Below, one piece after another: positions 1-10,385 of a stretch of DNA of 64,000 nucleotides; the first letter of the stretch is position 1, and each line of letters opens with the position of its first letter. Both the position numbers and the translations under genes were made by a program. The notes below the pieces were generated by a model. It made no database searches. It worked only from the letters and a program-made list of their open reading frames with translations, and was not told the origin of the DNA. Source of the stretch: Procambarus clarkii (Eukaryota; Arthropoda; Malacostraca; Decapoda; Cambaridae); contig NC_091175.1 in NCBI RefSeq assembly GCF_040958095.1, positions 20,901,503-20,965,502 of the forward strand, in the 5' to 3' direction.

Positions 1-94
1 ACAATCTAGTCTTGTACAAATCATGTGTGGGTCACTGAGGACTTGAGGCCACTGGGAGTGTCTCTCTCACACACCCAGCCACACAAGTTGGATA

Positions 95-500
95 ATTGCA
101 AAGCCATGGAAGAGGAAAATAAACTCTTGAATATAGCTTTGGAAGAAGTTAAAGCAAATTTAAACATAAATGACTACAATAGGTTAGGTAAGGAAATCCA
201 ACAGGATTAACAGCTTTTGTCAGTACAGATGGACAAAGTTACATAGGGAATAGAACGGTGAAAGAAAGATATGCAACTGACCTATGCACAAGTGGCCAAG
301 GAGAAGGAAAAATAGAAGAAGCAGTAAAGGAAGCCAAACACTGCAGGTAAATTCTAGCAGAATTAATAAAGTAACAGATACAGTGCAAGAAAAAAATGAG
401 ATGAGAGAGATTAGTAGGTATATTAAAGCACATTGGTATATTAAAGCTCTGATTGATTACATTGATAGCTTGATTGGTAATTTAAACAAAGATTAATAGG
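95..500 (+). other. possible decayed LINE ORF1 or other coiled-coil remnant
   Basis: The plus strand reads short Lys/Glu-rich helical stretches, such as EEENKLLNIALEEVKANL and then LTYAQVAKEKEK in another frame, separated by stops. A charged coiled coil followed by an 'SYAQV-like' linker recalls LINE ORF1 proteins, but nothing diagnostic is present. It may be chance. The rest of 1-610 shows nothing I recognise. Confidence 0.2.
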
Positions 501-615
501 CACCATATAGCAAATTGATAGCACATTTAAGAAAACAGCAATGATCACAATGGTAAAATTGTTTGGATTGGGTAGCACAAGATACAGTGCAATTTTAAAG
601 CAGCAAGGTAGAAAA

Positions 616-3240
616 CTATGAAGATGAAATTAGGTACTTTTTAGTTTTGTTTTTGAATGATGCAAAAGTTGGACAGCTTCTCAATTCATTAGGGAGTGAG
701 TGCCATAGACTAGGTCCCTTTATTTGCATAGTGTGTTTACACAGATTAAGTTTGATTCTGGGGATATCAAAGAAATATTTATTTCTGGTGTGGTGATAAT
801 GGGTCCTATTACAACTGTCCAGGGAGAGTTTCAGAACAGGATTTGCATTTAAGAACAGGGTTTTGTACATGTAGTTGACATAAGAGAATGTATGGAGTGA
901 GATTATGTTTAGCATGTTTAAAGAGTTAAACAAGGGGGCTGAGTGTTGTCTCAAAGCAGAATTTGTTATTACTGTATTCTAATAGCAGATTTTTGCTGGG
1001 TGATGATGGGCTTGAGGTGGTTTGCAGTGGTTGAACCCCATGCACAGATACCATAATTAAGATAGGGATAGATTAGTGCATAATATAGTGAGATGAGAGC
1101 AGAGTTAGGTACATAATATCTGATTTTGGAGAGTATACCAACTGTTTTAGAGACTTTCTTAGTTACGTGTTGTATGTGGGTGCTGAAGTTGAGTCTCTTG
1201 TCTAGGAATAGGCCAAGAAACTTTCCAGCATTTTTATTACTAATGTTAACATTGTCATCTGAAGCTGGATTGCATTTGGTGATTTGCTTCCAAATTAGAT
1301 GTAGTAGGTCTTTTCTATGTTAAGTGTTAGTTTGTTGGTTGACATCCATAAGTGGACTTTTTTTAGTTCATTATTAACAACATTATTTAGTTGAGGTTAC
1401 AGTAGATGAGGGTAGTATCATCAACAAACAATATAGGTTTCAGAATGTTAGAGACATTAGGCAAATCATTGATGTATATAAGAAATAGGAGAGGTCTCAG
1501 GATGCTGCCCTGTGGCACTCCAATGGTTATTGGTAGAGTGGGAGAGGTTATATCATTGATGGCTACACATTGGTGTCTATCACTAAGATAGGATTGGATA
1601 TAGTCCAGGGAATGGCCTCGGATTCCATAATGATGGAGTTTACGTAAGAGGTAGTTGTGATTAACAGTATCAAAGGCCTTTCTTAGGTGAATGAAGAGTC
1701 CAATCAGAAACGCATTTTTGTCAAGGGCTGAGTAAATTATATCAAGGAGACTAATAATTGCATCGTTGGTACTCTTTTTGGGAGCGGAAGCCAAACTGAC
1801 AGGGACTGAGTATGTCGAATTTTACGAGGTAGGAGTAGAGCTGTTTGTAGATAATTTTTTCAAATAATTTTTGATAGTATGGGTAGGTTTGATATTGATC
1901 TCAATAGAAAGATAGCCCAAGATAGAGCTATAACTGTTTATGTCTGCCGGATTGTCTCATTTATGAGCTGGCGTTACTCTTGCTTTTTTAAGGATATCAG
2001 GGAAGGTATGACACTAGGGATTTGTTGAACAGCAGAGCAATGGATGGCGCAAGGGCATGGGAGGCGCTCTTGTATACAAGAGGGATTTCACTGATGTTCC
2101 CAGCTTTGGTTTTTAGTGAGTGTATGATGGACACAACATCTGTCGGGCTGACTGGTGAAAGGAGAAGAGAGTTTGGATAGCTACCTGAGAGATGAGTGTT
2201 GATATGTGTCCGAGTCTGTGGGATTTTACTGGCAAGGTGGCAATTTTACTGGCAACCAACCGATGAAAAGAGGCTATTAAATTCATTTGACATTTCTAAA
2301 TCAGTTCATGGTGTAAAGGCATCCTTAGAGAGTGTTATCTGGTTGTGAGAGTGTTGTAAAGTTCCTAGGATATTAGAGATGGTTTTCCATGTGCTTTTCA
2401 TGTTGCCTTTTGCTTCTTTGAATCTAGTCTCATAATATGAAAGTTTAGCTTTTCTTATGATACTGGTAAGCACTGATGAGTACCTTTTAACTACTTCCTT
2501 TGTAACTAGGCCAATCCTAAATTTCTTTTCATATTCATGTTTTTTGTTGATTGATTTGAGTATGCCATTTGTGAGCCACGGATTGTTTATTCCTTTGTCA
2601 GTTACTTGTTTGGTAAGGAAGGGACAGTGAGTGTTGTAGAGGCTTAGAGTTTTGTAGAGAAAGAGATTAGTTAATGAGTTTACCTGTATATCCTGTGTAT
2701 TATTGAATTCAGATTCCTAGTTAATATTGTGAAGTGCATGTGAGAGATTGCCTAAAGCTGATTCACTGTGTAGCCTGAATGAGAGTTTCTTGCTTTCTGG
2801 TGGTGTTATGTCAATGTTTGCTATGAGGAAAGTAGGATAGTGGTCAGTTGTTCTGTCATAGAGTATACCAGATGTAAGGGGAGCTGTTATATTAGTCCAC
2901 AAGTGATCCAAGGTAGTGGCAGATGTTTGAGTGACTCGGGTTGGTTTGGTGATTGTGGGGATTAGCATACAGGAGTACATGCTGTTACGGAAATAGTCAA
3001 CTTGAGGGTTATTTTGTAAACCCAGGTCAATATTGAAATCACTTCCCAGAATGATGTGATTTTTGTTGAGATTGTTATTTATGATAAGATTCCTTACGTT
3101 GTCTGAGAATGAAGTTACAGTATGTTGATATTGGGATATCTATAGATGGCACCGATAGTCAAGGAGGATTTATGGGATTTACTGGAGAACTTGGCAAAGG
3201 TATATTCACAATAGTCGTCTCTATCACTAATGACACTATT
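616..3240 (-). mobile_element. decayed CR1-group LINE (endonuclease-RT), same family as the copy at 36448-40339
   Basis: Three separate minus-strand readings align in order with the intact 980-residue protein at 36792-39734. An endonuclease part lies at 2980-2717 (TTLDHLWTNITAPLTSGI), an RT part at 1794-1387 (LRKAFDTVNHN, GVPQGSILRPLLFLIYINDL, FVDDTTLIY) and a C-terminus at 954-616 (HHTRNKYFFDIPRIKLN, IKGPSLWHSLPNEL). The RT motif reads FVDD instead of FADD. Many stops and frameshifts separate the parts, so this is an old dead copy. The first ~500 residues of RT/EN between the parts are recognisable only in patches. Confidence 0.85.
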
Positions 3241-3379
3241 GCAGATGACCTATAGACCTACATATTAAATAATTCAATATTTTATTTGCCATGAAGACTA
3301 AACCAATAAATTCCAATTAGGATAAGTCTAACCAAACCTTTTGTATGTTTTCTGCATTACAATTCAGCATAAACCAATG

Positions 3380-3835
3380 AGAAGCAAAGGATCGTCCTTA
3401 ATGGAATTGAAAAATGTGGCGAGTGGAGTACTGCAAAGTTCCATCTTGAGGCAAACCATTTTGTTATACTGTATACATAAATGACAGATGAGAACATTAC
3501 AAACTGCATCATTAAATTTGTAGGCGTCATACTTTACACTATGGTAAAGTAGGAAGCAAAACTGATATTGAAGCCTGACAAAGAACTATGTTACATGAAC
3601 TCTACAAATTGTCAGATAATTGGTAAATGCTTTTGAAAAATTATAGAACTTTAATGTGGGGTAAAACAATGCATATCACATCATATCAACAACAATGTCA
3701 GTTTAAAATCCAGATAAAAAAATAATCCTCTAGAACAATATGGGGGGAGGGGGAGGGGGCAACCTTTGACAAACCCCCCTGCTTCCTGTCCCCATTGAGG
3801 CCAGAAATGAGATAGTAGCCTTCACGCAAATTCAG
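3380..3835 (+). mobile_element. CR1-like LINE fragment, RT to 3' end
   Basis: The plus strand resembles 42060-43180. It has an RT-like stretch (RIVLNG, then VPQ..L-like text broken by stops, YI-MTDENITN) and ends with the same 3' segment (CCTTTGACAA..CCTGCTTCCTGTCC..GAGGCCA..) seen at 43110-43160 and 21500-21560. A G-rich run at 3740-3760 interrupts it. It is decayed. Confidence 0.55.
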
Positions 3836-4212
3836 GAATATATATATACCCTAAAATTGCTCACCCTGATAAGATGTGTAAAATATAAAATAATCAAGAC
3901 TAAAGCCTTTCCTAACTTCACCTAGGCCAATATATTTATTGGAGTAAAGATGTTTTTAATGTTCATACTATTAATGTATACTATTTTATTTTTCAAGTAA
4001 TTAATGATTTATAGATCCTTCATTAATTAAACTGTATAATTAATTAATACTGTATACTGTACTTGACAATATTATAAAAATTAGGAAGCCTGAATTGCTA
4101 ATTTAACAAGGATGATATTGGTAAATATAATAATAATTGTTGTTTATATGATACACTATACATTAGAAAATGTTAGTGGTTAATTTATAGATACACAAGA
4201 CTTATATTCTAA
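3836..4212. other. AT-rich non-coding, nothing recognised
   Basis: AT-rich sequence without a credible reading frame, repeat period or match to the other repeat families of the window. Confidence 0.5.
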
Positions 4213-4525
4213 TTGAGGGGGGGGGGGGATACCCAGCTGTGCTCAGGCCTCACTCTTCCCATATCTCCCCCATCTACCCATTTTGTTCCCCCCCCCCCTT
4301 TCCCCATCTTCCCACTCTGCTCCTTCCCCATCTGCTCCTCTCCCCCCCCTTCCCCATCTTCCCACTCTGCTCCTCTCCCCCCTTCCCCATCTTCCCACTC
4401 TGTTCCTCTCCCCCCTTCCCCATCTGCTTCTCCCCCCCCCCCCCCTTCCCCATCTTTCCACTCTGTTCCTCTCCCCCCTTCCCCATCTGCTTCTCTCCTC
4501 CCTTTCACCATCTTCCCATTCTGAT
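4213..4525. repeat. C-rich minisatellite
   Basis: Imperfect tandem units of about 32-36 bases (TTCCCCATCTTCCCACTCTG then a C run and CTCCTCTC). All six frames stay open across it because the units contain few A residues, so the Pro/Ser and Gly/Glu-rich readings are artefacts. Confidence 0.85.
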
Positions 4526-4626
4526 CCTGGGCAAAGAGGTAGAACGGCCTATTGACATAGCTTAAGTGCATGGGGGAGTTGTGTAAAACCCTGGTTTGTC
4601 TCGGAGAGGCTGCAGGATCCAAATAG

Positions 4627-4900
4627 TCTCCGTGGTGTAGTGGTAAGACACTCGCCTGGCGTTCCGCGAGCGCTATGTCATGGGTTCGTATCCTGGCCGG
4701 GGAGGATTTACTGGGCGCAATTCCTTAACTGTAGCCTCTGTTTAACGCAACAGTAAAATGTGTACTTGGATGAAAAAACGATTCTTCGCGGCAGGGGATC
4801 GTATTCCAGGGACCTGCCCGAAACGCTACGCGTACTAGTGGCTGTACAAGAATGTAACAACTCTTGTATATATCTCAAAAAAAAAAAAAAAAAAAAAAAG
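4627..4900 (+). mobile_element. tRNA-headed SINE (family S1) with LINE-like tail
   Basis: The tRNA-like head has a box A (TGGTGTAGTGG) and box B (GGGTTCGTATCC), with pairing acceptor ends (TCTCCG / CGGGGA). The body runs to CCTGCCCGAAACGC..GCGTACTAGTGGCTG and an A21 tail (about 4879-4899). The terminal module is shared with the 3' UTR of the CR1-group LINE at 36448-40339, which suggests it borrows that LINE's reverse transcriptase. Other S1 copies: 50124-50262 (+, internally deleted) and a head at 7464-7549 (-). Confidence 0.8.
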
Positions 4901-4929
4901 TTCGGTAGAACTTCTGGTTGCAACTCTTT

Positions 4930-5060
4930 TGACCATGTCGTAGCTCAGTCGATTAAGGCAGCATCTGGGATGCTCTCGGACGTAGGTTCGAATCCTCGTC
5001 ACTGCCCTTTGTGGATTTGTTCATTTGATGCATCACGCTATTGTGATTTGTGTATAATCA
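4930..5060 (+). mobile_element. tRNA-derived SINE (family S2)
   Basis: A tRNA-like head has a box A-like GTAGCTCAGTCGATTAAGG and box B GGTTCGAATCC. The body TTTGATGCATCACGC..TTGTGATT is also found at 63186-63285. The two copies define the family. It follows the A-tail of the S1 SINE directly. Confidence 0.7.
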
Positions 5061-5156
5061 TCATAATTTTCCTTGCTATCTTCATAAATAAATTGAATGA
5101 ATTAAGTTCATCATTTTGGCGATACTCATGAAACACATGCATAATTAAATGTTTAT

Positions 5157-5512
5157 TCAAAATTCAAATTCAAATGTTTATTCAGGTAAAGTACATACAT
5201 AAAATGTGTGATACAAATATTGATGAATTTATAGATAGAGCTAGTACATACAATGCCTAAAGCCACTATTACGCAAAGCGTTTCGGGCAGGAAAAACATT
5301 AAAGACTAAAACTTAATACTAATTGAGATTAAAGTATAAAATGTGTTGAGAAAATATAAAAAAAGGGGAACATGGCAGAAAAACAGCAAAAAATACAATT
5401 TTGTCGACAAACAGCATTGTTTAAAAAAAATAGCAGACATGGGTTGACATTATAGGGGTAAGGTAGGTTACAGGTAGTTAATAGGTAGTGCTTAGTTTTT
5501 ATCTTAAACTCA
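5157..5512 (-). mobile_element. 5'-truncated 3' end of the CR1-group LINE
   Basis: This is the reverse complement of the 3' UTR of the LINE at 36448-40339. It starts at a hexamer tail (repeats of AAATTC on the plus strand), then GTTTATTCAGGTAAAG, the module GCCACTATTACGCAAAGCG, and a stretch parallel to 36590-36840 including TAGTTTTTATCTTAAACT. Only the untranslated end is present. Confidence 0.85.
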
Positions 5513-5639
5513 TTAGATTATAATGTATTTTATAATGTATAATGTAGATAGACTATAATCATTAGATTATATTCATTCTAAAGAAAACACATCAACAATT
5601 TCATTTCTAAAAAAACGAAAATCACATTTTAGAGGAAGA

Positions 5640-7470
5640 TATTTTTTATAATGTGGCACTGGAGCCGACCCTGACCAGCCTATGTCCCTCCTGTACCAAC
5701 AGGAGGGACAACCAATTGGATTGGGTCAACCAATTGAATGGGTGGACACCTATCAGTATCTTGGAATAATCCTGGACACACACATGAATTTTAATGCTGA
5801 GGTCACTTACTTGAGAGAGCGAACTGCGGCCCGGACGGCAATCCTCAGGTCGCTAACCTCCCTTTCTGGAGGAGCCAACCTGCAAGTCCTTCGCACATAC
5901 TATGTACAGGCAGTCAGATCAGTGATCGATTATGCCGCACCTGCACTCACAAGTCTATCACACCAACAGTGGAAAAAGCTTGAAGTTGCCCAAAACAATG
6001 CTATGAGAGCCGCACTGGGAGCCCCCATGTGGACCAGGCTTGAAACTCTAAGACTGGAGACGGGTTTGCCCTCTCTTCAAGGAAGAATATCACAAAGAAC
6101 AGCTACAATTATCAGTAAGATAATTATTTCTCCTGATCCAATCCCAGTACGGCAGGCCTTGGTGGTTGGACTAGGCCAAAATAATGGAAACGCTTGGGCT
6201 GCAAGAGCAGGAAAAGTCCTAAACAGACTACATTTAAAAAGCATGATTCTTGATAGAGAGGGTGATCAACCACACCCAAATTACACTCCTTCCCCACCGT
6301 GGGAGGAGCCTACCTTCAAAATAGTAATAGAAAGTCTCCCAATGAAAAAGGCTGCCTATGATCCAACAATCCTAAGGCGCATAATAGAAGAGCAAATGAA
6401 TAGCATAGCAGGAGCCACCCACATCTTCACAGACGGATCGGTTGACACAATATGAGAGTGCTGGCGCTGCTCTTTGCACGGCCAGCGTACAGGCATATTG
6501 GAGACTGGGAGAACTAGTATCATCAACCCAAACTGAGCTGTTTGCCATACAACAGGCATTCGCATATGTGATTGCACAAAACACTCAAAATGCAATCATA
6601 CACACAGACTCAAAAGCTGCACTTCAAATATTAGGACAAAAACAGTGGAAAGATAACGTGGAAATAATTACCACCATTTTGTATCTTGAGCAGTCGCTAA
6701 AGGCAAAGGACTCAACATAACCTTAAACTGGATCCCATCCCATGTTGGAATCCCATAATGAGAAAGCCGATGAAATTGCTAAATTGGCAACTCGTCATCC
6801 AGTGATACATAAAACAATTCAACCCAGCCTAGAGAACATAAAAAATATCATCATCAAAAAACTCTCACATCTCAACATAGTCTACCTGCACCAGAGAATA
6901 GCTGAAGGTTCGCCCTCTGCAACATGGTATCTTCAGGCAACCAAATTAGAAAGGTTAAATATCCCAAAAGGAATCCACAGGGAAATAGCAGTTAGGTTAT
7001 ATAGACTACGTCTAGGTTACAGATGCAAATCAACAGGGAAATAGCAGTTAGGCTATATAGACTACGTCTAGGTTACAGATGCAACTGGGAGATTGGTGAA
7101 CCCCGACAGAGAGAGTGCATCTTCTGCCAAACTGTCACAGAAAAGCCATTACTTCACTATCTTCTGGAATGTGAAGCAACCAATGACCTTAGAAGAGCTT
7201 TAAGAGTTCCTGAATCATGCAGTGGCCACCCTGAAGCCATCAACACAGCCACTCTCCTGGGGTCAAAAAAGGTGTCCAGCAGCTGGACACCCTCATAAAG
7301 ACTGTCAAGCAGTATCCTCCCCCGCGATAACAGCTTGACGATTAAATGCGACCTCAGAATACTGAAAAGAATTACTGAACAAAAAAAAATGTACTACTTA
7401 CGGGCTATTCATGCCCGTGCTACCTGTTGGGTGGCTTAATCTTTATCAATCAATCAATCAATCAATCGTC
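5640..7470 (+). mobile_element. LINE fragment with RNase H domain and hairpin 3' tail
   Basis: A 5'-truncated non-LTR retrotransposon carries the RT thumb region, an RNase H domain and a C-terminal CxxC segment. It ends with two adjacent hairpins (ACGGGC..GCCCGT at 7399-7418, a second weak stem to 7437) and repeats of ATCA at 7445-7468. RNase H downstream of RT is typical of the I-type group of LINEs. A second, 3'-only copy lies at 17222-17560 on the minus strand. The same tail ends the SINE copies at 16373-16535, 49310-49455 and 57019-57150. Confidence 0.85.
5682..7298 (+). pseudogene. broken RT/RNase H reading of the LINE
   Basis: Frame 1 (5682-6455) reads the post-catalytic RT region (TYQYLGIILDTHMNF, then a long helical thumb) and enters RNase H at HIFTDGSVDT (the first catalytic Asp). 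A frame change near 6450 leads to a second reading with TELFAIQQAFAYV (Glu) and IIHTDSKAALQIL (Asp). A stop near 6718 interrupts WIPSHVGI, and the reading resumes with NEKADEIAKLA (last Asp region). A tandem duplication of about 52 bases (6977-7028 repeated at 7029-7081) breaks it again. The final part has CIFCQTV..LLECEA, a CxxC..C segment. The catalytic RT core (FADD) lies upstream and is absent. Dead copy. Confidence 0.8.
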
Positions 7471-7549
7471 CCCGAATAGGATACAAACTCAGGCCATGTA
7501 GCTCGCGAAGCGCGGGGCGAGTGTGTTACCACTGCGCCACGGGGACTGC
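7464..7549 (-). mobile_element. tRNA-like SINE head (S1 family)
   Basis: Read on the minus strand it begins GTCCCCGTGGCGCAGTGGTA and ends TTCGGGGAC, so the acceptor stem pairs over seven bases. Box B is degenerate (GAGTTTGTATCC). At about 83 bases it is too long and has no clean anticodon arm for a functional tRNA, and it lacks the body of the 4627 copy. Confidence 0.6.
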
Positions 7550-7559
7550 AATCCCCGTG

Positions 7560-7924
7560 TCAATCTTTATTTTATATTCAGTTATAGTTCCCTTTTTTCT
7601 ACGTTCATCTACGTTTCTGTTACTGCAATAATATATATTGTTTCTGTGCAAACAAGAACATTTAAATAATTTATTTTGTTTCTAACCATCGTAATTTTTG
7701 TATACTACAGCTTAAGGGTATTATTATTTTGAGTCCCTTCACCATACCTGTTCCCTTTACACAAACGTTTCCCTGCCAACACATAGTTTTACTGCCTCCT
7801 TCCCCAAAACCCATTCCCATACCACTATCTACTAACAGTTTATATTCAAACAAAACCTTCCAACCACAAATTCCACCGAATTGCTAATAGCAACAACCCC
7901 AGCCCTAGATAAACTTACCTGAGG
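7560..7924. other. AT-rich non-coding
   Basis: No feature recognised. A minus-strand open stretch at 7671-7853 has no family resemblance. Confidence 0.4.
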
Positions 7925-8360
7925 GCCACTAACACTGTATTGGCCTCGATGACAGGATGCCTGCGGCTTGTCAAAGGTCCCTCCATTTGTCCTGATCATT
8001 TTTTCAAGCTGGAATTTGAAGTTCAGCAGAGTTCTGACATTTACGGCTTAGGCGGATAGACGGTTCCGTGTTCATCCAGTGGGTGAAAAACCATTTGTTC
8101 TCAGTCCTACATTCTGGTTTGTTGAGCTTAAAACCGTTACTTCTTGTTTGTGTTACATCTGCCCTGTGGCCCTCAACCTGTCCTGGTATGAGAGTCGACT
8201 TAGTTCTGAATTATTTATTGCCCGGTGTTGCACTTTCTCCAATGAAGCTATGTCTTTTTGAAGATGAGGTCTCCACGCCTGGATGCAATAATCCAGGTGG
8301 GGGCGCACCAGAGATTTATATAATTGAATGACAACCTCTTTTCATTAAAGTCGAAGATTG
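7925..8360 (-). mobile_element. CR1-like LINE fragment (RT C-terminus)
   Basis: The minus strand corresponds to the C-terminal RT segment seen at 42540-43180: an extension like 'YKSLVRPHLDYCIQAW', then ATRR..LRYERL-type text and the 3' segment GACAAGCCGCAGGCATCC. It is decayed, and the order of segments matches the plus-strand copy at 42540-43180. Confidence 0.65.
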
Positions 8361-8448
8361 ATAACGATTGATTATTCCTAGAGTTTCGTTAGTTTTTTTC
8401 TACTGTCGCTCCCACTTGTGTAACTTTCAGTAAATGATGGATTCTGAC

Positions 8449-8629
8449 TCCAAGGTCCCAAATGAAGGACGTATTTAGGATTCCAAGGTCCCAAATGAAT
8501 GACGTATTTAGGACTCCAAGGTCCCAAATGAATGACGTATTTAGGACTCCAAGGTCCCAAATGAATGACGTATTTAGGATTCCAAGGTTCCAAATGAAGG
8601 ACGTATTTAGGACTTCAAGATCCCAATTA
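8449..8629. repeat. 33-bp minisatellite, about 5.5 copies
   Basis: The unit is CTCCAAGGTCCCAAATGAAT plus GACGTATTTAGGA (33 bases), with one or two substitutions between copies. Because 33 is a multiple of three, two minus-strand frames read an 11-residue repeat (for example LGPWSPKYVIH). These are not taken as genes. Confidence 0.9.
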
Positions 8630-9045
8630 AATCCCATCTAAGATTCCGTATCATTCCTTCAACTGAAGTGTTCCCAGTTATCAATATTGCATTTGATTCG
8701 CAATATTTATCTAGTCGGCAATAGTCTCCAAGAGTTCTAAACAATAATTCATTCTCTAAACAACTTCCCTTCTTGGAAGAATGCCACATTTGATTAGAAT
8801 CACTCCCTTGCGCCTAACTAAATCCACGGGTCTTAAGCCTCTGCATTAGTGCTTCAGCCCTAACTCAGACTACTTCATTTCCGTCAGCACTGATACAAAT
8901 AGCGGGGTTGTTCCCATTTCCAGCCATGTATCATTCATATTGTTTACACTATCCCCTATTTCCACTTCCGGATAGCAAATCCTTAACCTGGCTTCCCCCT
9001 TGCACAAAAGGGTACACGGACCGAAACATAGAGACTTTCCATTCA
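8630..9045. other. non-coding, nothing recognised
   Basis: No repeat family, splice pair or protein similarity was noticed. Confidence 0.4.
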
Positions 9046-9185
9046 CTTCCCTTGTTTGTTGTTAAAGATTCGCCACCCGGAAGAAAAAGTTCCAAGTAAC
9101 ACGGGCTATGGTGAGCCCGTAGCCGTTCGCACCTCCTCTAGGAGACTCGGGTCCACGGTACTAGTAGTCTCCTAGAGCCCACGGA
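9046..9185 (+). mobile_element. hairpin SINE-like repeat (family S7)
   Basis: Contains TTTGTTGTTAAAGATTC, a GAAAAAGTTCC segment and the hairpin ACGGGCTATGGTGAGCCCGT (9101-9120). The same order of elements occurs at 31540-31640, 35765-35890 and, reversed, at 19288-19372. No tRNA boxes are visible. Confidence 0.6.
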
Positions 9186-9189
9186 CGTG

Positions 9190-9775
9190 TGAAAGACAGT
9201 TTATAGAGACTTTCATTTAATGTCATGTGTGGGTTGGGTTATCAGAGTTACAGACGCTTACTGTTATGTGAGTGTGACTGTGGTTACTGTTGCCGCCCTA
9301 CACGAGACACGGATAGGAACACGGGCATGTTGAAATGGAATGAATATATAAAGTTTCCATTTTTTTCTCCGTAAATAATATAAGAGGGACGTTGATGTGC
9401 GTTACGAACTCCATACTATCAGAGTTAGTGGAGTCATATATACAAAACAGTCAGTAAATGACCCAGCCGGGGGACCTTGATAAGCCTCTGCCCAAGCTTT
9501 CTCTCCCCGACAGTGAGAATTATTATTAAGACACGGGTATAATGCCTCTGTATTAATTTAATTGTTTTTACTGGAAATTTCTAGTAGATAATCTGTGTTT
9601 CCAGGAACATACCTTGACCCTTTCTACCTGACTGTTTATACTAAACCTTCATTAATGACTAAGCACCCTAATGCTCGGTAAACAAGCCTTGGGTCAATAT
9701 AGGGATTAACTCAAGTGAGATCAAATGGTTACAATTTCTACGTAATCGCCCCGACGATTAAACGCTGAGGGCCCA
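9190..9775. other. non-coding, nothing recognised
   Basis: AT-rich intergenic sequence without recognisable repeats or coding. Confidence 0.4.
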
Positions 9776-9779
9776 GAGT

Positions 9780-10255
9780 TTAGTTTAGTTCATTTATTAT
9801 GCACCCCATACCCATCTTGTGGGCGGTAGTGGAAAGGGTTACAGAGGCACATAATAGGCTCAGGGACTGAACTCCACAATTCATTTAGCTAAGCAAGTTA
9901 CAATCTTGATGAGGTAGTTACAAAATTCAATGCACATCGTCACATCAACAATGAGTTCAAGACCGACCACAAGTACAGGCGATAAGTCACAATAACGTGG
10001 CTGAAGTATGTTGACCAGACCACACACTAGAAGTTGAAGGGACGACGACGTTTCGGTCCGTCCTGGACCATTCACAATCGACTTGAGAATGGTCCAGGAC
10101 GGACCGAAACGTCGTCGTCCCTTCAACTTCTAGCGTGTGGTCTGGTCGACCACAAGTACAGTTTCTAAATTAAGCAACTGACATATGTGTGAGAGTTAAT
10201 GTCACAATGGATATGTTTATCCTGCACACCGCCCCCCCCCTCCCCAAGAGACACT
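9780..10255 (-). mobile_element. dispersed repeat S8, interrupted by a palindromic SINE
   Basis: Read on the minus strand, 10255-10147 and 9978-9780 together parallel the uninterrupted copy at 43775-44046: GGCGGTGTGCAGGATAAACA, ACTTGTGGTCGGTCTTGAAC, ATTGAATTTTGTAACTA, CCCATTATGTGCC, then GGGTGCATAATAAATGAACT. The interruption is the element at 9979-10146 with its target duplication. The class of the repeat is unknown; its AT-rich end could be a retroposon tail. Confidence 0.75.
9979..10146 (+). mobile_element. palindromic SINE-like element with 15-bp target duplication
   Basis: The element begins GCGATAAGTCACAATAACG and contains an inverted repeat with arms of roughly 55-60 bases (AAGGGACGACGACGTTTCGG.. 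and its complement) round a short centre, spanning about 10012-10146. It is flanked by direct copies of CGACCACAAGTACAG (9964-9978 and 10147-10161). A target duplication of this length points to LINE-mediated retroposition. A second complete copy lies at 48901-49087 with its own duplication. Confidence 0.9.
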
Positions 10256-10289
10256 TCAAGATGATACATGACCAAAGGCCACATTCACT

Positions 10290-10375
10290 CCAAACATCTA
10301 CCACCTGCGGGCTACTCATGCCCACGCCCCCTCTTGGGTGACTTAATCTTCACCAATCAATCAACTGGTGACTGG
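10290..10375 (+). mobile_element. 3' tail of the hairpin SINE/RNase H LINE
   Basis: A diverged copy of the two-hairpin tail (GCGGGCTACTCATGCCC, CCTCTTGGGTG, then CACCAATCAATCAAC). Only the tail is recognisable. The Bel/Pao element at 10386 inserted just beside it. Confidence 0.6.
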
Positions 10376-10385
10376 CAAACAATAA

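Noticed and set aside
4209-4622. Gly/Glu-rich 137-codon protein
   Set aside because: Reading of the C-rich minisatellite in the complementary strand.
7464-7549. Functional tRNA gene
   Set aside because: Acceptor ends pair, but length, box B and anticodon arm are wrong; fits a SINE head.
8449-8629. CRISPR-like array
   Set aside because: Units are contiguous 33-mers without spacers, in a eukaryotic context: a minisatellite.
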